A stretch of 64,000 nucleotides of DNA. It comes from Streptomyces sp. NBC_01754. GTDB lineage: Bacteria > Actinomycetota > Actinomycetes > Streptomycetales > Streptomycetaceae. The notes under the pieces are model-generated. The model was not told the DNA's origin, did no database searches, and saw only the letters and a program-made list of their open reading frames with translations. Location: assembly GCF_035918015.1 (NCBI RefSeq), contig NZ_CP109132.1:1116001-1180000 (forward strand), given 5' to 3'. Positions 1 through 7,857 of this stretch are shown here, one piece after another; positions within the stretch are counted from its first letter, which is position 1; every line of letters begins with the position of its first letter. The translations under genes and the position numbers were made by a program.

Positions 1-247
1 TACGTACGACACCGAAGAAGCCGGGGTCCCCGTCGGCGAGGACGACGGCGCTGCCGCGGTGGCCGGCGATCCTGCGGGCGGCCAGGTCGACGCTGCCCAG
101 GCGGATCCGCTCCGCGCCGTCCGGCACCTGGGGCAGGGCGAGGTGGTGGGCGGCTCCGGCGACGAGTGTGGCGGCCGAGAGCGCGGCCGTGGCCGCTGCG
201 GTCAGTGGCGAGCCGTCCCAGCCGATCACCGTGACCCGGTCGGACAT
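1..247 (-). CDS. Precorrin-6Y C5,15-methyltransferase, CbiE/CobL type (partial)
   Basis: Only the first 82 codons are inside the window; the gene runs off the left edge. The N-terminus reads as an SAM-dependent tetrapyrrole methylase: VTVIGWDGSPL near residue 5 and VVLADGDPGFFGVVR near residue 70, the latter being the glycine-rich SAM site of the CbiE/CobL group. The family methylates C5 (and C15 when fused to CbiT) of precorrin-6/8 in cobalamin synthesis in the cytoplasm. Whether a CbiT domain follows cannot be seen. The ATG at 247 is the first in-frame start. Function rests on motif recognition alone. Confidence 0.75.
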   Translation of the reverse strand, partial: MSDRVTVIGWDGSPLTAAATAALSAATLVAGAAHHLALPQVPDGAERIRLGSVDLAARRIAGHRGSAVVLADGDPGFFGVVR

Positions 248-368
248 CGTCGTCAGTCTCCAGGGGGTGTCGCAGGCGGGGGCGCTCTGCGCCGGGTCGG
301 CGGAGCAAGGGTGAGCGTATCCGGTCCGTACCGGTGCCCGGCCGGGGGCTTCCTGGGGAGGGGCCGGC

Positions 369-1016
369 TCACTTCCAGTCGTTGTAGGTGCCGTAGCCGC
401 CCGCGTCGGCGAGTTGTTCGGCGACCCCTTCCAGGTCCTCGGGCAGCAGTCCCCACACGATGAGGTCGGTCCTGATGTCGGTCCAGCCGCCGTCCGTGCC
501 GTTGTCGGTACGGGTCCGCGCTATGCGCGCGTTGCGCAGGACGCCCTCGCTGATGCAGCCCAGCTTCTGCGCGACCTGCTGGGAGGCGGTGTTGTCGGCG
601 GGGGTACGCAACTCCAGGCGCTCGAACGTCTGGTCGCGGAAGAGCCATTCGGCGACGGCGAGCACGGACTCGGCGGCGTATCCCTCGCCGCGCGCCCACG
701 GGGCGGTGATGTAGCGGACCTCGGTGGCCCGGGTGCGCCAGTCGGTGTTCAGCAGCCTTACGGACCCGACCAGCCGCTGGGTGAGGAACTCGGTGACGGC
801 GAAGACGATGCCGTGGCCCTGGGTGCGCTCGGCGGCGGCGATCCGGCGGACCCACCGCTCGGCGTCGACCTGGGTGTAGGGGTGGGGGGCGTCGGTCCAG
901 GCCACCACCTGCTCGTCGTTCATCATCTCGATGTACGCGGGCACGTCGGCCATGTCGAAGGGGCGCAGCACCAACCTGTCCGTGCTGATGGAGATGGACG
1001 GGAAGGTGGTAGTCAT
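369..1016 (-). CDS. GNAT family N-acetyltransferase (RimJ/RimL-like)
   Basis: This 215-aa protein starts with a typical RimJ/RimL-like segment, ISTDRLVLRPFDMADVPAY. It has a core with APWARGEGYAAESV (acetyl-CoA pyrophosphate loop) and a C-terminal NTASQQVAQKLGCISEGVLR that matches the GNAT motif B region. The family transfers acetyl groups from acetyl-CoA to protein N-termini or small amines; the substrate cannot be told here. An ATG lies four codons upstream at 1028, but the one at 1016 has a GGAG about six bases ahead and is preferred. The gene follows metQ in the same direction but is separated from it by a strong terminator, so it is probably transcribed alone. Confidence 0.85.
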   Translation of the reverse strand: MTTTFPSISISTDRLVLRPFDMADVPAYIEMMNDEQVVAWTDAPHPYTQVDAERWVRRIAAAERTQGHGIVFAVTEFLTQRLVGSVRLLNTDWRTRATEVRYITAPWARGEGYAAESVLAVAEWLFRDQTFERLELRTPADNTASQQVAQKLGCISEGVLRNARIARTRTDNGTDGGWTDIRTDLIVWGLLPEDLEGVAEQLADAGGYGTYNDWK

Positions 1017-1095
1017 GCGCAGCTCCATGCCTCAGGACCGTGTAAAGGCACCAGCATGCAGCATCGGGCGGGTGACGCGCATGGCCGGGTCGGCA

Positions 1096-1141
1096 CCGCC
1101 GGGCCCCGTGCACCCGGTGGGGGTGGCACGGGGCCCGGCGG
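1096..1141 (-). terminator. Stem-loop terminator after metQ
   Basis: Two perfect 16-base arms (1096-1111 and 1126-1141) flank a 14-base loop. The hairpin begins 19 bases past the metQ stop codon. It has no T tract, as usual for Streptomyces terminators, and probably ends the metNIQ transcript. Confidence 0.7.
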
Positions 1142-1159
1142 TCCGGGGCGTCCTGGGGG

Positions 1160-2026
1160 TCAGGAGGTGGCGGGGGCACCGAAGGCGGGGATGACCGAGC
1201 CCTGGTAGGTGTCCTCGATGTACTTCTTGACCTCGTCGGAGTTGAGGATCTTCACGAGCTTCCGGACGCGGGCGTCCTTCTCGTCGCCCTCCTTGACGGC
1301 GAGGAAGTTGGCGTACGGGTTGCCCTCGGCCTTCTCCAGTGCCAGCGAGTCCTGACCCGGCTTCAGGTCGGCCTCGATGGCGTAGTTGCCGTTGATGACG
1401 GCGGCGTCGACGTCGTTGAGGGCGCGGGGCACGGTGGCGGCCTCCAGCTCCTTGAACTTCAGGCCCTTCTTGTCCGTGATGTCGCTGAGCCTGGCGTTCG
1501 TGCCCACGCCGTCCTTGAGGGTGATCAGCCCGTTCTCGGCCAGGAGCTGGAGCGCGCGGCCCTCGTTGGTGGTGTCGTTGGGCACGGCGACGGTCTGGCC
1601 GGCCTTGATGTCCTCGAGCGCCTTGACCTTCTTGGAGTAGAGGCCCAGGGGCTCCAGGTGGACGTCGACGACCGGGACGATGTGGGTGCCGTTCTTCTCG
1701 TTGAAGTCGTCCAGGTAGGGCCGGTGCTGGAAGAAGTTGGCGTCGACCTGGCCGTTCTCGGTGGCGGTGTTCGGCAGGACGTAGTCGGTGAACTCCTTCA
1801 CCTCCAGCTTGAGTCCGGCCTGGTCCGCCAGGTTCTTCTTGACGTAGTTCAGGATGTCGGCGTGCGGCGTCGGGGACGCGGCGACGACCAGTGCCTTGGA
1901 GGTGTCGGCGTTCGCACCCGACTCCTTCTTGGAGGCGGGGTCGGAGTCGGTGCCGCAGGCGCCGAGCCCGAGGGCGAGCGCGGCGGTGGCGGCGGCAGCG
2001 GCGGTGAGCTTGATGTTCTTACGCAC
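1160..2026 (-). CDS. metQ: Methionine ABC transporter substrate-binding lipoprotein
   Basis: The 288-aa protein begins at a GTG with a lysine-containing n-region, an alanine/leucine core, and the lipobox LGLGACGTDS (Cys near residue 26). It is therefore a lipid-anchored extracellular protein. The mature part carries NlpA/MetQ features: TPHADILNYVKKNLA, the hallmark YVLPNTATENGQVDANFFQH, and VPNDTTNEGRALQLL. MetQ binds methionine and delivers it to MetNI. It lies 71 bases after metI and completes metN-metI-metQ. An open frame extends far upstream of the chosen start, but that stretch overlaps metI and reads as noise, so the GTG before the signal peptide is preferred. Confidence 0.93.
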   Translation of the reverse strand: MRKNIKLTAAAAATAALALGLGACGTDSDPASKKESGANADTSKALVVAASPTPHADILNYVKKNLADQAGLKLEVKEFTDYVLPNTATENGQVDANFFQHRPYLDDFNEKNGTHIVPVVDVHLEPLGLYSKKVKALEDIKAGQTVAVPNDTTNEGRALQLLAENGLITLKDGVGTNARLSDITDKKGLKFKELEAATVPRALNDVDAAVINGNYAIEADLKPGQDSLALEKAEGNPYANFLAVKEGDEKDARVRKLVKILNSDEVKKYIEDTYQGSVIPAFGAPATS

Positions 2027-2097
2027 GAAGAGTGCCTCTTTCCGGTGGTGACGGTGGTGCGCCCGGACAAGGAGTTCGGGCTTGCGGGGAGGAGAAG

Positions 2098-2769
2098 TCA
2101 GGTGGCGGCGCGGCCCCGGCGGGCCAGCACGCGTACGGCGAGGTCGCCGATGAGCTGGACCACGGTCACGATGACGATCAGCAGCACGACGGTGACGAGC
2201 ATGAACCGGTCGTCGAACCGCTGGAACCCGTTGGTGATGGCCAGGGAGCCGAGCCCTTCGCCGCCGACCGCACCGGCCATCGCGGAGTAGCCGATGAGCA
2301 CGATGACGGTGGTGGTGACGCCGGAGACGAGCGAGGGCAGGGCCTGCGGCAGCAGCACCTTGCGGACGATGGTGGGGATCGACCCGCCCATGGACTGGAC
2401 GGCCTCGACGAGACCGTGGTCGACCTCGCGCACCGCGGTCTCGACGAGCCGGGCGAAGAAGGGGATGGCGCCGACGGCGAGCGGCACGATCATCGCGGAC
2501 GGGCCGATGAAGGTGCCGACCACCCAGGTGGTGAAGGGGATGATGGCGATCAGCAGGATGATGAAGGGCAGCGAGCGGCCGATGTTCACGACGACGCCGA
2601 CGACCTTGTTCACCACGGTGTTCTGGAGCAGCCCGCCCTTGTCGGTGAGGACCAGCAGGACACCCAGCGGGAGTCCGCCGATCACGGTGACGAGGGCGGC
2701 CCAGAGCACCATGTAGAGGGTGTCGACGGTGCCTTGGACGAGCAGCGGCTGCATGTCGGTCCAGCTCAC
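2098..2769 (-). CDS. metI: Methionine ABC transporter permease
   Basis: This 223-aa inner-membrane permease has about five hydrophobic segments and the binding-protein-dependent transport (EAA) loop around AVQSMGGSIPTIVRKVLLPQALPSLVSG, where it couples to the ATPase. The N-terminus (MQPLLVQGTVDTLYMVL) is typical of MetI. The ATG overlaps the metN stop by four bases (ATGA), so the two are translationally coupled. With MetN and MetQ it forms the methionine uptake system of the MetNIQ (MUT) family. Confidence 0.93.
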   Translation of the reverse strand: MSWTDMQPLLVQGTVDTLYMVLWAALVTVIGGLPLGVLLVLTDKGGLLQNTVVNKVVGVVVNIGRSLPFIILLIAIIPFTTWVVGTFIGPSAMIVPLAVGAIPFFARLVETAVREVDHGLVEAVQSMGGSIPTIVRKVLLPQALPSLVSGVTTTVIVLIGYSAMAGAVGGEGLGSLAITNGFQRFDDRFMLVTVVLLIVIVTVVQLIGDLAVRVLARRGRAAT

Positions 2770-3824
2770 TTCGCCACCTCCTTGGTGAGCGGGGCGGGGG
2801 CGGCGGAGCCGCCGTCGGACGGGGCGTCCACGGTCTCGGCCTGGAGGCCCTGTTCGCGCAGGAAGCCGATCGGGACGACGTTGTCCTCGTAGCGGCCGGG
2901 CAGTTCGATGCGCATGCGCCCGATCTGCCGGCCGCCGACGGTGTCCATGGCGGCACCGAGGATCGAGATGTCGATGTTGTACGTGCGGGAGAGCTGGGAG
3001 ATCACCGGGCGGGCGGTCGCCTCGCCGTGGAAGGTGACGTCGACGACCGTGCTGCCGGGGCCGGACGCGGCGCCGCCCACGGGGAAGAGCGCGTGGGCGA
3101 GTTCGGAGCCGGGGGTGGCCAGGAGCTTGCCGACGGTCCCGGACTCGACGATGCGGCCCTTCCTCATCAGGGCGGCCGAGTCGCAGACGGTCTTGACGAC
3201 GTCCATCTCGTGCGTGATGAGCAGGACGGTGAGGCCGAGCTGCCGGTTGACGTCGCGCAGCAGCTGGAGGATGGAGCGGGTGGTCTCCGGGTCGAGCGCG
3301 GAGGTCGCCTCGTCGGAGAGCAGCACCTTCGGGTCGCCGGCCAGGGCGCGGGCGATTCCGACGCGCTGCTTCTGGCCGCCGGACAGCTGGCCGGGGTAGG
3401 CCCCTGCCTTGTCGGCGAGGCCGACCAGGTCGAGGAGTTCGAGCGCCTTGCGGGTACGGGCCTGTCCGGAGACGCCGAGGATCTCCAGGGGGAGCTCGAC
3501 GTTGCCCCGGACGGTACGCGAGGACAGCAGGTTGAAGTGCTGGAAGACCATGCCGATGCGGCTGCGCGCCTCGCGGAGTCCCCGGCCGGCGCGCCGGCCG
3601 CGGCCGGCGAGGGCGGTGAGGTCCTGTCCCGCGACGGTCACGGTGCCGGAGGTGGGGCGTTCGAGGAGGTTGACGCAGCGGATGAGGGAGGACTTGCCGG
3701 CACCGCTCTGTCCGATGACGCCGTAGACCTCGCCTTCGCGTACGTGCAGGTCCACGCCCTCCAGGGCGGTGACCTCACGGCCGCGTGACTGGTAGACCTT
3801 CGTGAGGCCCGAGGTGGTGATCAC
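2766..3824 (-). CDS. metN: Methionine ABC transporter ATP-binding protein
   Basis: The 352-aa ATPase has Walker A GQSGAGKSS near residue 40, the signature LSGGQKQRVGIARAL, and Walker B with VLLSDEATSALDP. The C-terminal ~90 residues form the NIL domain (VVDVTFHGEATARPVISQL, then the ISILGAAMDTVGG region), which in MetN binds methionine and inhibits transport. First gene of the metNIQ operon. A 300-base leader with a possible leader peptide and an upstream palindrome precedes it (see those entries). The ATG at 3824 fits the usual MITTSGLTKVYQ start of the family. Confidence 0.95.
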   Translation of the reverse strand: MITTSGLTKVYQSRGREVTALEGVDLHVREGEVYGVIGQSGAGKSSLIRCVNLLERPTSGTVTVAGQDLTALAGRGRRAGRGLREARSRIGMVFQHFNLLSSRTVRGNVELPLEILGVSGQARTRKALELLDLVGLADKAGAYPGQLSGGQKQRVGIARALAGDPKVLLSDEATSALDPETTRSILQLLRDVNRQLGLTVLLITHEMDVVKTVCDSAALMRKGRIVESGTVGKLLATPGSELAHALFPVGGAASGPGSTVVDVTFHGEATARPVISQLSRTYNIDISILGAAMDTVGGRQIGRMRIELPGRYEDNVVPIGFLREQGLQAETVDAPSDGGSAAPAPLTKEVAK

Positions 3825-4049
3825 AGGGTTTCCGTCACTGTCGAGTGCGCGGCGCGGGGTCCGCCGGGCACGGGGCGTTCGTCTGAAGAGACTGTGCTCA
3901 GGGGTCTGGGTGCTCGACCGGTGGGAGTCTCGGCACGGCCTGGCCCGGAGTGTCCGGGCGCGGCTCGCGTCCGGGCAGGCTCGGTCCGCTGGGCGCGGAC
4001 GGCACGGGCTCGGCCTCGCTTCGGGGCGCGAGGCTCAGGCGGAGGGCCC

Positions 4050-4136
4050 TCAGAAGGCGCGCATTCGACACATACGACGAGCACCGGGCGTCGGGGTCGC
4101 CTCGGTCGCAGGGGTGCGGCAGCTCGTCGTGGTCAT
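4050..4136 (-). CDS. Possible leader peptide upstream of metN
   Basis: A 28-codon frame lies in the metN leader. It starts at the ATG at 4136, and its peptide ends ARRMCRMRAF, with two Cys and two internal Met. A -10-like TTTACT sits seven bases before the ATG, which would give a leaderless mRNA whose first base is the start codon. About 225 bases separate its stop from metN. Sulfur-amino-acid genes in actinobacteria often have short upstream frames, but nothing here proves translation, and conservation has not been tested. It could be chance in a GC-rich leader. Confidence 0.3.
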   Translation of the reverse strand: MTTTSCRTPATEATPTPGARRMCRMRAF

Positions 4137-4173
4137 GGGCCCCAGTAAAACAGAAGTAACGTTCCCGCGTTCC

Positions 4174-4198
4174 CCGTTGTCCGAATAGCGGACAACGG
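4174..4198. promoter_or_regulatory. Palindromic operator upstream of metNIQ
   Basis: A perfect inverted repeat has 10-base arms (CCGTTGTCCG / CGGACAACGG) around a 5-base AT-rich centre. It lies just upstream of the likely -35 position of the metN leader promoter and about 350 bases before the metN start. It is also on the upstream side of the divergent membrane gene at 4429. Length and symmetry suit a dimeric regulator. The cognate protein is not identified; an IclR-type amino-acid regulator is one possibility, not shown by the sequence. The rest of 3825-4428 shows no other gene, and no SAM riboswitch core was recognised. Confidence 0.55.
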
Positions 4199-4428
4199 TG
4201 GACGGGCCCGCCGGATCACGGGCCGGCCTGCCGAGATCCGCGCTCGCACCGCCGTGACCTGCGGTGATGCGGGACGTGGCGTACCGGCTGGGCACGGCGG
4301 CGCCCATCCGTGCCGGATACGCGCTGTGGCCAAGGCCACGATTCCGGGCCCGGCCCCGCCCGCCGGAGACCCGGCCGGCCACCGGGGCCGCACGCGGCGG
4401 CGGCCCCGGGCCGTAATACCCTCGGTCC

Positions 4429-4788
4429 ATGCTCGTCGCCCTGACGGTCGCGGTCGCCGTGACCGCGCTCGCCCTCGCCGCCTGGTGCGGATTCGCCGCT
4501 TACCGGGACCAGCCCACGAAGGACTGGCACTTCATCGGGATGGCCGTCGTCTCCGTGCTGGCGCTGGCCCAGCTGGTGGTCGGCATCGTGCAACTGGCCC
4601 GCGGCGAACGGCCGGAGAAGGGCATGGCGATCTTCATCGCCTATGTCATCGGCGCCTTCGCGGCCGTTCCGGCGGCGGGGTTCCTGTCGCTGACCGAGCG
4701 GACCCGCTGGGGTTCGGTGACGGTGGCGGCCGGTGCGGTCGTGCTGGCCGTCCTGGAAGTACGCCTCTACGACATCTGGGGAAGCTGA
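4429..4788 (+). CDS. Small integral membrane protein (4 TM)
   Basis: This 119-aa protein is almost entirely hydrophobic. Four predicted membrane segments lie around residues 1-22, 37-58, 64-86 and 92-112, joined by short charged loops (YRDQPTKDW, RGERPEKG). No known motif is seen. It is followed two bases after its stop by a second four-helix membrane gene, so the pair is probably co-transcribed and may form one complex. It diverges from metNIQ across the operator region. Streptomyces genomes commonly carry such uncharacterised pairs; function unknown. Confidence 0.75.
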   Translation: MLVALTVAVAVTALALAAWCGFAAYRDQPTKDWHFIGMAVVSVLALAQLVVGIVQLARGERPEKGMAIFIAYVIGAFAAVPAAGFLSLTERTRWGSVTVAAGAVVLAVLEVRLYDIWGS

Positions 4789-4790
4789 CC

Positions 4791-5234
4791 GTGACCGACA
4801 CCGACCGCACCGGGGCCCCGGCCTCCGCGCCTTCGCAGAAGCAGCAGTTCGAGCTGGGCACCGGGCCCGGGCGGGTGCTGGTCTGGTTCTACGGGGTGTT
4901 CACCGTAGCCGCCGCCTCCCGCTCGGTCGTCCAGATGATCCTGGACTTCGACAAGGCGCCGCTGGCGTACGTCCTGTCGGCCGTGGCCGCCGTCGTGTAC
5001 GGGTTCATCACCTACTCGCTGGTGCGGGGCGGCGAGACGGCCCGCCGGGCGGCACTCGTGTGCTGCGCTGCGGAACTGGCCGGTGTCCTGGTCGTCGGCA
5101 CCTGGACGCTGGTGAGGCCGTCCGCGTTCCCGGACGCCACGGTGTGGTCGGACTTCGGCATGGGCTACCTGTTCATCCCGGTGATCCTGCCGGTCACCGG
5201 GATGATCTGGCTGCGCCGCGCCCGCCGGGCCTGA
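4791..5234 (+). CDS. Integral membrane protein (4 TM)
   Basis: The 147-aa protein starts at a GTG two bases after the preceding stop. A short hydrophilic N-terminus (VTDTDRTGAPAS) leads into four hydrophobic helices (about residues 25-47, 55-77, 86-107 and 117-139). The loop SAFPDATVWSDFGMGY before the last helix is the most distinctive stretch. No family could be named. Tight spacing with the upstream membrane gene suggests translational coupling and a shared role. Confidence 0.75.
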   Translation: MTDTDRTGAPASAPSQKQQFELGTGPGRVLVWFYGVFTVAAASRSVVQMILDFDKAPLAYVLSAVAAVVYGFITYSLVRGGETARRAALVCCAAELAGVLVVGTWTLVRPSAFPDATVWSDFGMGYLFIPVILPVTGMIWLRRARRA

Positions 5235-5266
5235 CCCTGCGGGCGCTACGCGCACCCGGCGTGAAC

Positions 5267-5292
5267 GCCGTCCGCCGGGGCGGCCGGACGGC
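5267..5292. terminator. Possible bidirectional terminator between convergent genes
   Basis: Eight-base arms GCCGTCCG / CGGACGGC enclose a 10-base loop, between the stop of the membrane gene (5234) and the stop of the convergent acetyltransferase (5332). Placement is right for a shared terminator; the stem is short. Confidence 0.4.
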
Positions 5293-5331
5293 ACGCCGGG
5301 GGTGTCCGCCCAGGCGCCCGGCCGGTGCCGT

Positions 5332-5835
5332 TCAGGCGCTGGCGACGAACTCCGGCGCCACGGCCTCCTTCTCCAGCCGGATCAGACGGACCCCGTCCTC
5401 ACCGGTGGTGTCGCCCACGCGCGCGTACCCCGCCTTGCGGTAGAGCCGCAGATTGCCCTCGTTGCGCTCCCCCGTGTGCAGCTGGAAGCGCTTGGCCGCG
5501 CGCTCGGCCGCCAGACCGGTCTCCGCCGCGCTCAGCAGCCGGCCCCCCAGGCCGTGTCCCTGGAGGCGCGGGTGGACGCAGAGGCGGCCGATCCGGCCGA
5601 CGCCCTCCCCGTCGATGGAGCCGCGGACCGAGCCGACGACCTCCTCGCCGAGCCGGGCGACGAAGACCAGGTCGGTGGCGATCTCGTCGCGGACCGACGC
5701 GAGGGTCTGGACGAGCGGGTCGATCCGGTAGTTGCCGTACAGCTCCGCCTCGCTCTGGAAACAGAGGTACTGGAGCCTGAAGATCTGCTCGGCGTCCTGC
5801 GCTGTCGCCGCTGAGATGGTCACGCTCATGCCCAT
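5332..5835 (-). CDS. GNAT family N-acetyltransferase
   Basis: This 167-aa protein has a standard GNAT fold: VTISAATAQDAEQIFRLQ at the start, a central GRIGRLCVHPRLQGHGLGGRL acetyl-CoA loop around residues 95-115, and a C-terminal EGNLRLYRKAGYARVGDT (motif B, with the N-x-x-x-x-Y-x-K-x-G pattern). Such enzymes acetylate small amines or peptides; the substrate is unknown. Of the clustered ATGs at the 5' end, the one at 5835 has a GGGAGG nine bases upstream and is preferred. It reads away from the sigma-like gene starting at 6394 with only a short gap, so the two may share a transcript. Confidence 0.85.
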   Translation of the reverse strand: MGMSVTISAATAQDAEQIFRLQYLCFQSEAELYGNYRIDPLVQTLASVRDEIATDLVFVARLGEEVVGSVRGSIDGEGVGRIGRLCVHPRLQGHGLGGRLLSAAETGLAAERAAKRFQLHTGERNEGNLRLYRKAGYARVGDTTGEDGVRLIRLEKEAVAPEFVASA

Positions 5836-5872
5836 GTGTGCATGCCTCCCGCTCACCTGATCCGCCGGTTGT

Positions 5873-6394
5873 CTACCGCTCCTTTCCCCGCAGTTCAGGA
5901 GCTACAACCTCCGCCGCCAGCATTCTGCGCAGACATCCAAGGCAACGGGAACGCATCGGGCCCAAACTCCCCTGTGAGATACCCAACTCCCCTGCGATTT
6001 CCCGGTATGTCGGATCGTGGGCGGCCAGCATCGCCCCGAGCAGCCGGGGGCACTTCCCGGGCAGCCGGCGGACCGCGGCGAGCAGCGCCCGGCGCTCGTC
6101 GGCGCTTTCGGCGATCGCCTCGGGCCGGCCGGCCCCGTCTCCGGGGAGCTCGTCGGCGTGGCAGGAGCGCTCGCGCCGCGTTCTGCGCCGGGCGGCACGC
6201 GCCTCCGCGCGTACGGCGGCGCGCACCCAGCGGGCGGGGTCGGCCGGCTGCCCGTGTCCGGCCTGACGCTCCAGCAGCCGCAGCCAGACGGACTGTTCGA
6301 GGTCCGCCGCCTCGATCCCGGCGGCCGGGGCCTCGGCGGCGGTCTCGGCCCGCACCAGCGGACGCAGCGCGCGGACCAGAGTGAGAGGCGTCAT
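5873..6394 (-). CDS. Sigma-70 family (ECF-like) RNA polymerase sigma factor
   Basis: The 173-aa protein resembles small sigma factors. A region-2-like N-terminal half contains AADLEQSVWLRLLERQ. A clear region-4 helix-turn-helix follows near residues 125-155 (HDPTYREIAGELGISQGSLGPMRSRCLGCLRRML). No anti-sigma gene lies next to it. A linker of about 20 residues with arginine clusters joins the halves. The family directs RNA polymerase to specialised promoters; the regulon cannot be inferred. It is followed on the same strand by the GNAT gene 38 bases on. Confidence 0.8.
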   Translation of the reverse strand: MTPLTLVRALRPLVRAETAAEAPAAGIEAADLEQSVWLRLLERQAGHGQPADPARWVRAAVRAEARAARRRTRRERSCHADELPGDGAGRPEAIAESADERRALLAAVRRLPGKCPRLLGAMLAAHDPTYREIAGELGISQGSLGPMRSRCLGCLRRMLAAEVVAPELRGKER

Positions 6395-6498
6395 GCCCCG
6401 TCAACGCGCGCCGTGGGCGGGCGGTTGCCGTACGGGCGCGGCTCCACCCGACCGGGGCATCCCGGCCGGGCGGCTGACGCGGTGGGCCCGCGGGTCCG

Positions 6499-7671
6499 TC
6501 AGCGCTTCCCGAAGTCGGCCGCGGCGAGCAGCGCGGTGTCCGGGTGGTCGGAGAAGATCCCGTCGATGCCCGTCTCGAAGTAGGCGCGGAAGGCCCCGAA
6601 CACGTCGCCGTACGCGTTCGGGTCCGTACCCCGCCGGAAGTCCGCGGGCAGGAAGGCGTTCTCGTTGCGCATCGTGTACGGGTGCAGGACCAGTCCCCGC
6701 GCGTGCGCGTCGGCGACGAGCGTGGTGGCTTCGGTCAGCCGGCCCGCCGCGTCCCTGGGGACGACCAGGTCCAGGGTGGGGCCGATGCCCTGGGCGAAGG
6801 AGGCGATCCACTTCAGCCCGGCGGGGGTCACCAGGTCCGCCACGGTGCGCGGGTCGCCCGACTCGACGAAGTCCCAGGGCCGCTCGGTGGGTCCGGACAG
6901 CAGCACGACACGCGGAGTGGCGACCAGTTCCGCCAGCCGCCGCATGGATCCCGGCTCGAAGGACTGGAGGAGCAGCGGCGAGTCCGCGCGGTCCCGGCCG
7001 TGGCGGCGCAACAGCCGGGCGAGGGGCTCCTCCAGGCCGAGGCCCAGGCTCCTGAAGTAGGAGGGGTGCTTGGTCTCGGCGTACAGGCGGACGGGCGCGC
7101 CCCGGCGGCGGCCCTCGCGGTCGGCCCAGCGCAGCACCTCCTCGAAGGTGGGGATCTCCCAGCGGCCGTCGTAGACGGTGTTGCGCTGCCGGTTGCCGGG
7201 GATGCGCTCGGTGGCGCGCAGCGTCTTGAGCTCGGCCAGGGTGAAGTCCTCGGTGAACCAGCCGGTGAGGGCGGTGCCGTCGATCTTCTTGGTGGTCCTC
7301 CGGCTCGCGAACTCGGGGTGGCCGGCCACGTCGGTGGTGTCGGTGATGTCGTTCTCGTGGCGGCAGACGAGGTGGCCGTCCCTGGTCGGTACCAGGTCCT
7401 GCTCCACGATGTGGGCGCCCATGTCCAGGGCCAGCTGGTAGGAGCCGATGGTGTGCTCGGGACGGTAGCCGGCGGCGCCCCGGTGGCCGATGACGGTCGG
7501 AACGGGCAGGTCCCGGTAGCCGCCGTGGCCGCCGCCGGGCCCCGCGCCGCGGTGCTCGGCGGCGTTCGCCGGGCCGGACGCCGCACCGGCCGCGGTCAGT
7601 CCCGCCGTACCGAGGACGGCCGCTCCCAGGAGGGTCCGCCGTCCGGGGCCCGGCTGCGCGCGCTGTGTCAT
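6499..7671 (-). CDS. Secreted glycerophosphodiester phosphodiesterase
   Basis: The 390-aa protein begins with a Tat-type signal: GRRTLLGAAVLGTAGL, then an alanine-rich cleavage area before residue 40. The catalytic GDPD TIM-barrel starts with VIGHRGAAGYRPEHT (His-Arg and Glu) and continues with EQDLVPTRDGHLVCRHE (Asp, His), the metal-binding and catalytic residues of the family. It cleaves glycerophosphodiesters to glycerol-3-phosphate and an alcohol outside the cell, usually for phosphate or glycerol scavenging. The ATG at 7671 is chosen because it directly precedes the twin-arginine signal; an ATG 38 codons upstream would bury it. Confidence 0.92.
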   Translation of the reverse strand: MTQRAQPGPGRRTLLGAAVLGTAGLTAAGAASGPANAAEHRGAGPGGGHGGYRDLPVPTVIGHRGAAGYRPEHTIGSYQLALDMGAHIVEQDLVPTRDGHLVCRHENDITDTTDVAGHPEFASRRTTKKIDGTALTGWFTEDFTLAELKTLRATERIPGNRQRNTVYDGRWEIPTFEEVLRWADREGRRRGAPVRLYAETKHPSYFRSLGLGLEEPLARLLRRHGRDRADSPLLLQSFEPGSMRRLAELVATPRVVLLSGPTERPWDFVESGDPRTVADLVTPAGLKWIASFAQGIGPTLDLVVPRDAAGRLTEATTLVADAHARGLVLHPYTMRNENAFLPADFRRGTDPNAYGDVFGAFRAYFETGIDGIFSDHPDTALLAAADFGKR

Positions 7672-7857
7672 GTCGATGCTCCTCGCGTGTGATGTCCGGC
7701 ACCTGTCCAGCGAGTGTGATGGTAGGGAGCTACGCCATCGGACGGGCGCACGCTGGACGAACACGACGGAAACACACCTCGACACTGCGTATCCGGTCCG
7801 TGAACCCGATGTGCGCGGGGGCGGGGGCCGCGAGTATCGTCCTCACCTGCACAGACC

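Noticed and set aside
2027..2956. N-terminal extension of metQ
   Set aside because: The frame is open upstream but overlaps metI in another frame; the lipoprotein signal begins at the GTG at 2026.
3825..4430. SAM-IV or SAM-II riboswitch before metN
   Set aside because: The conserved GGCAACCCTCC-type core was looked for on the minus strand and not found.
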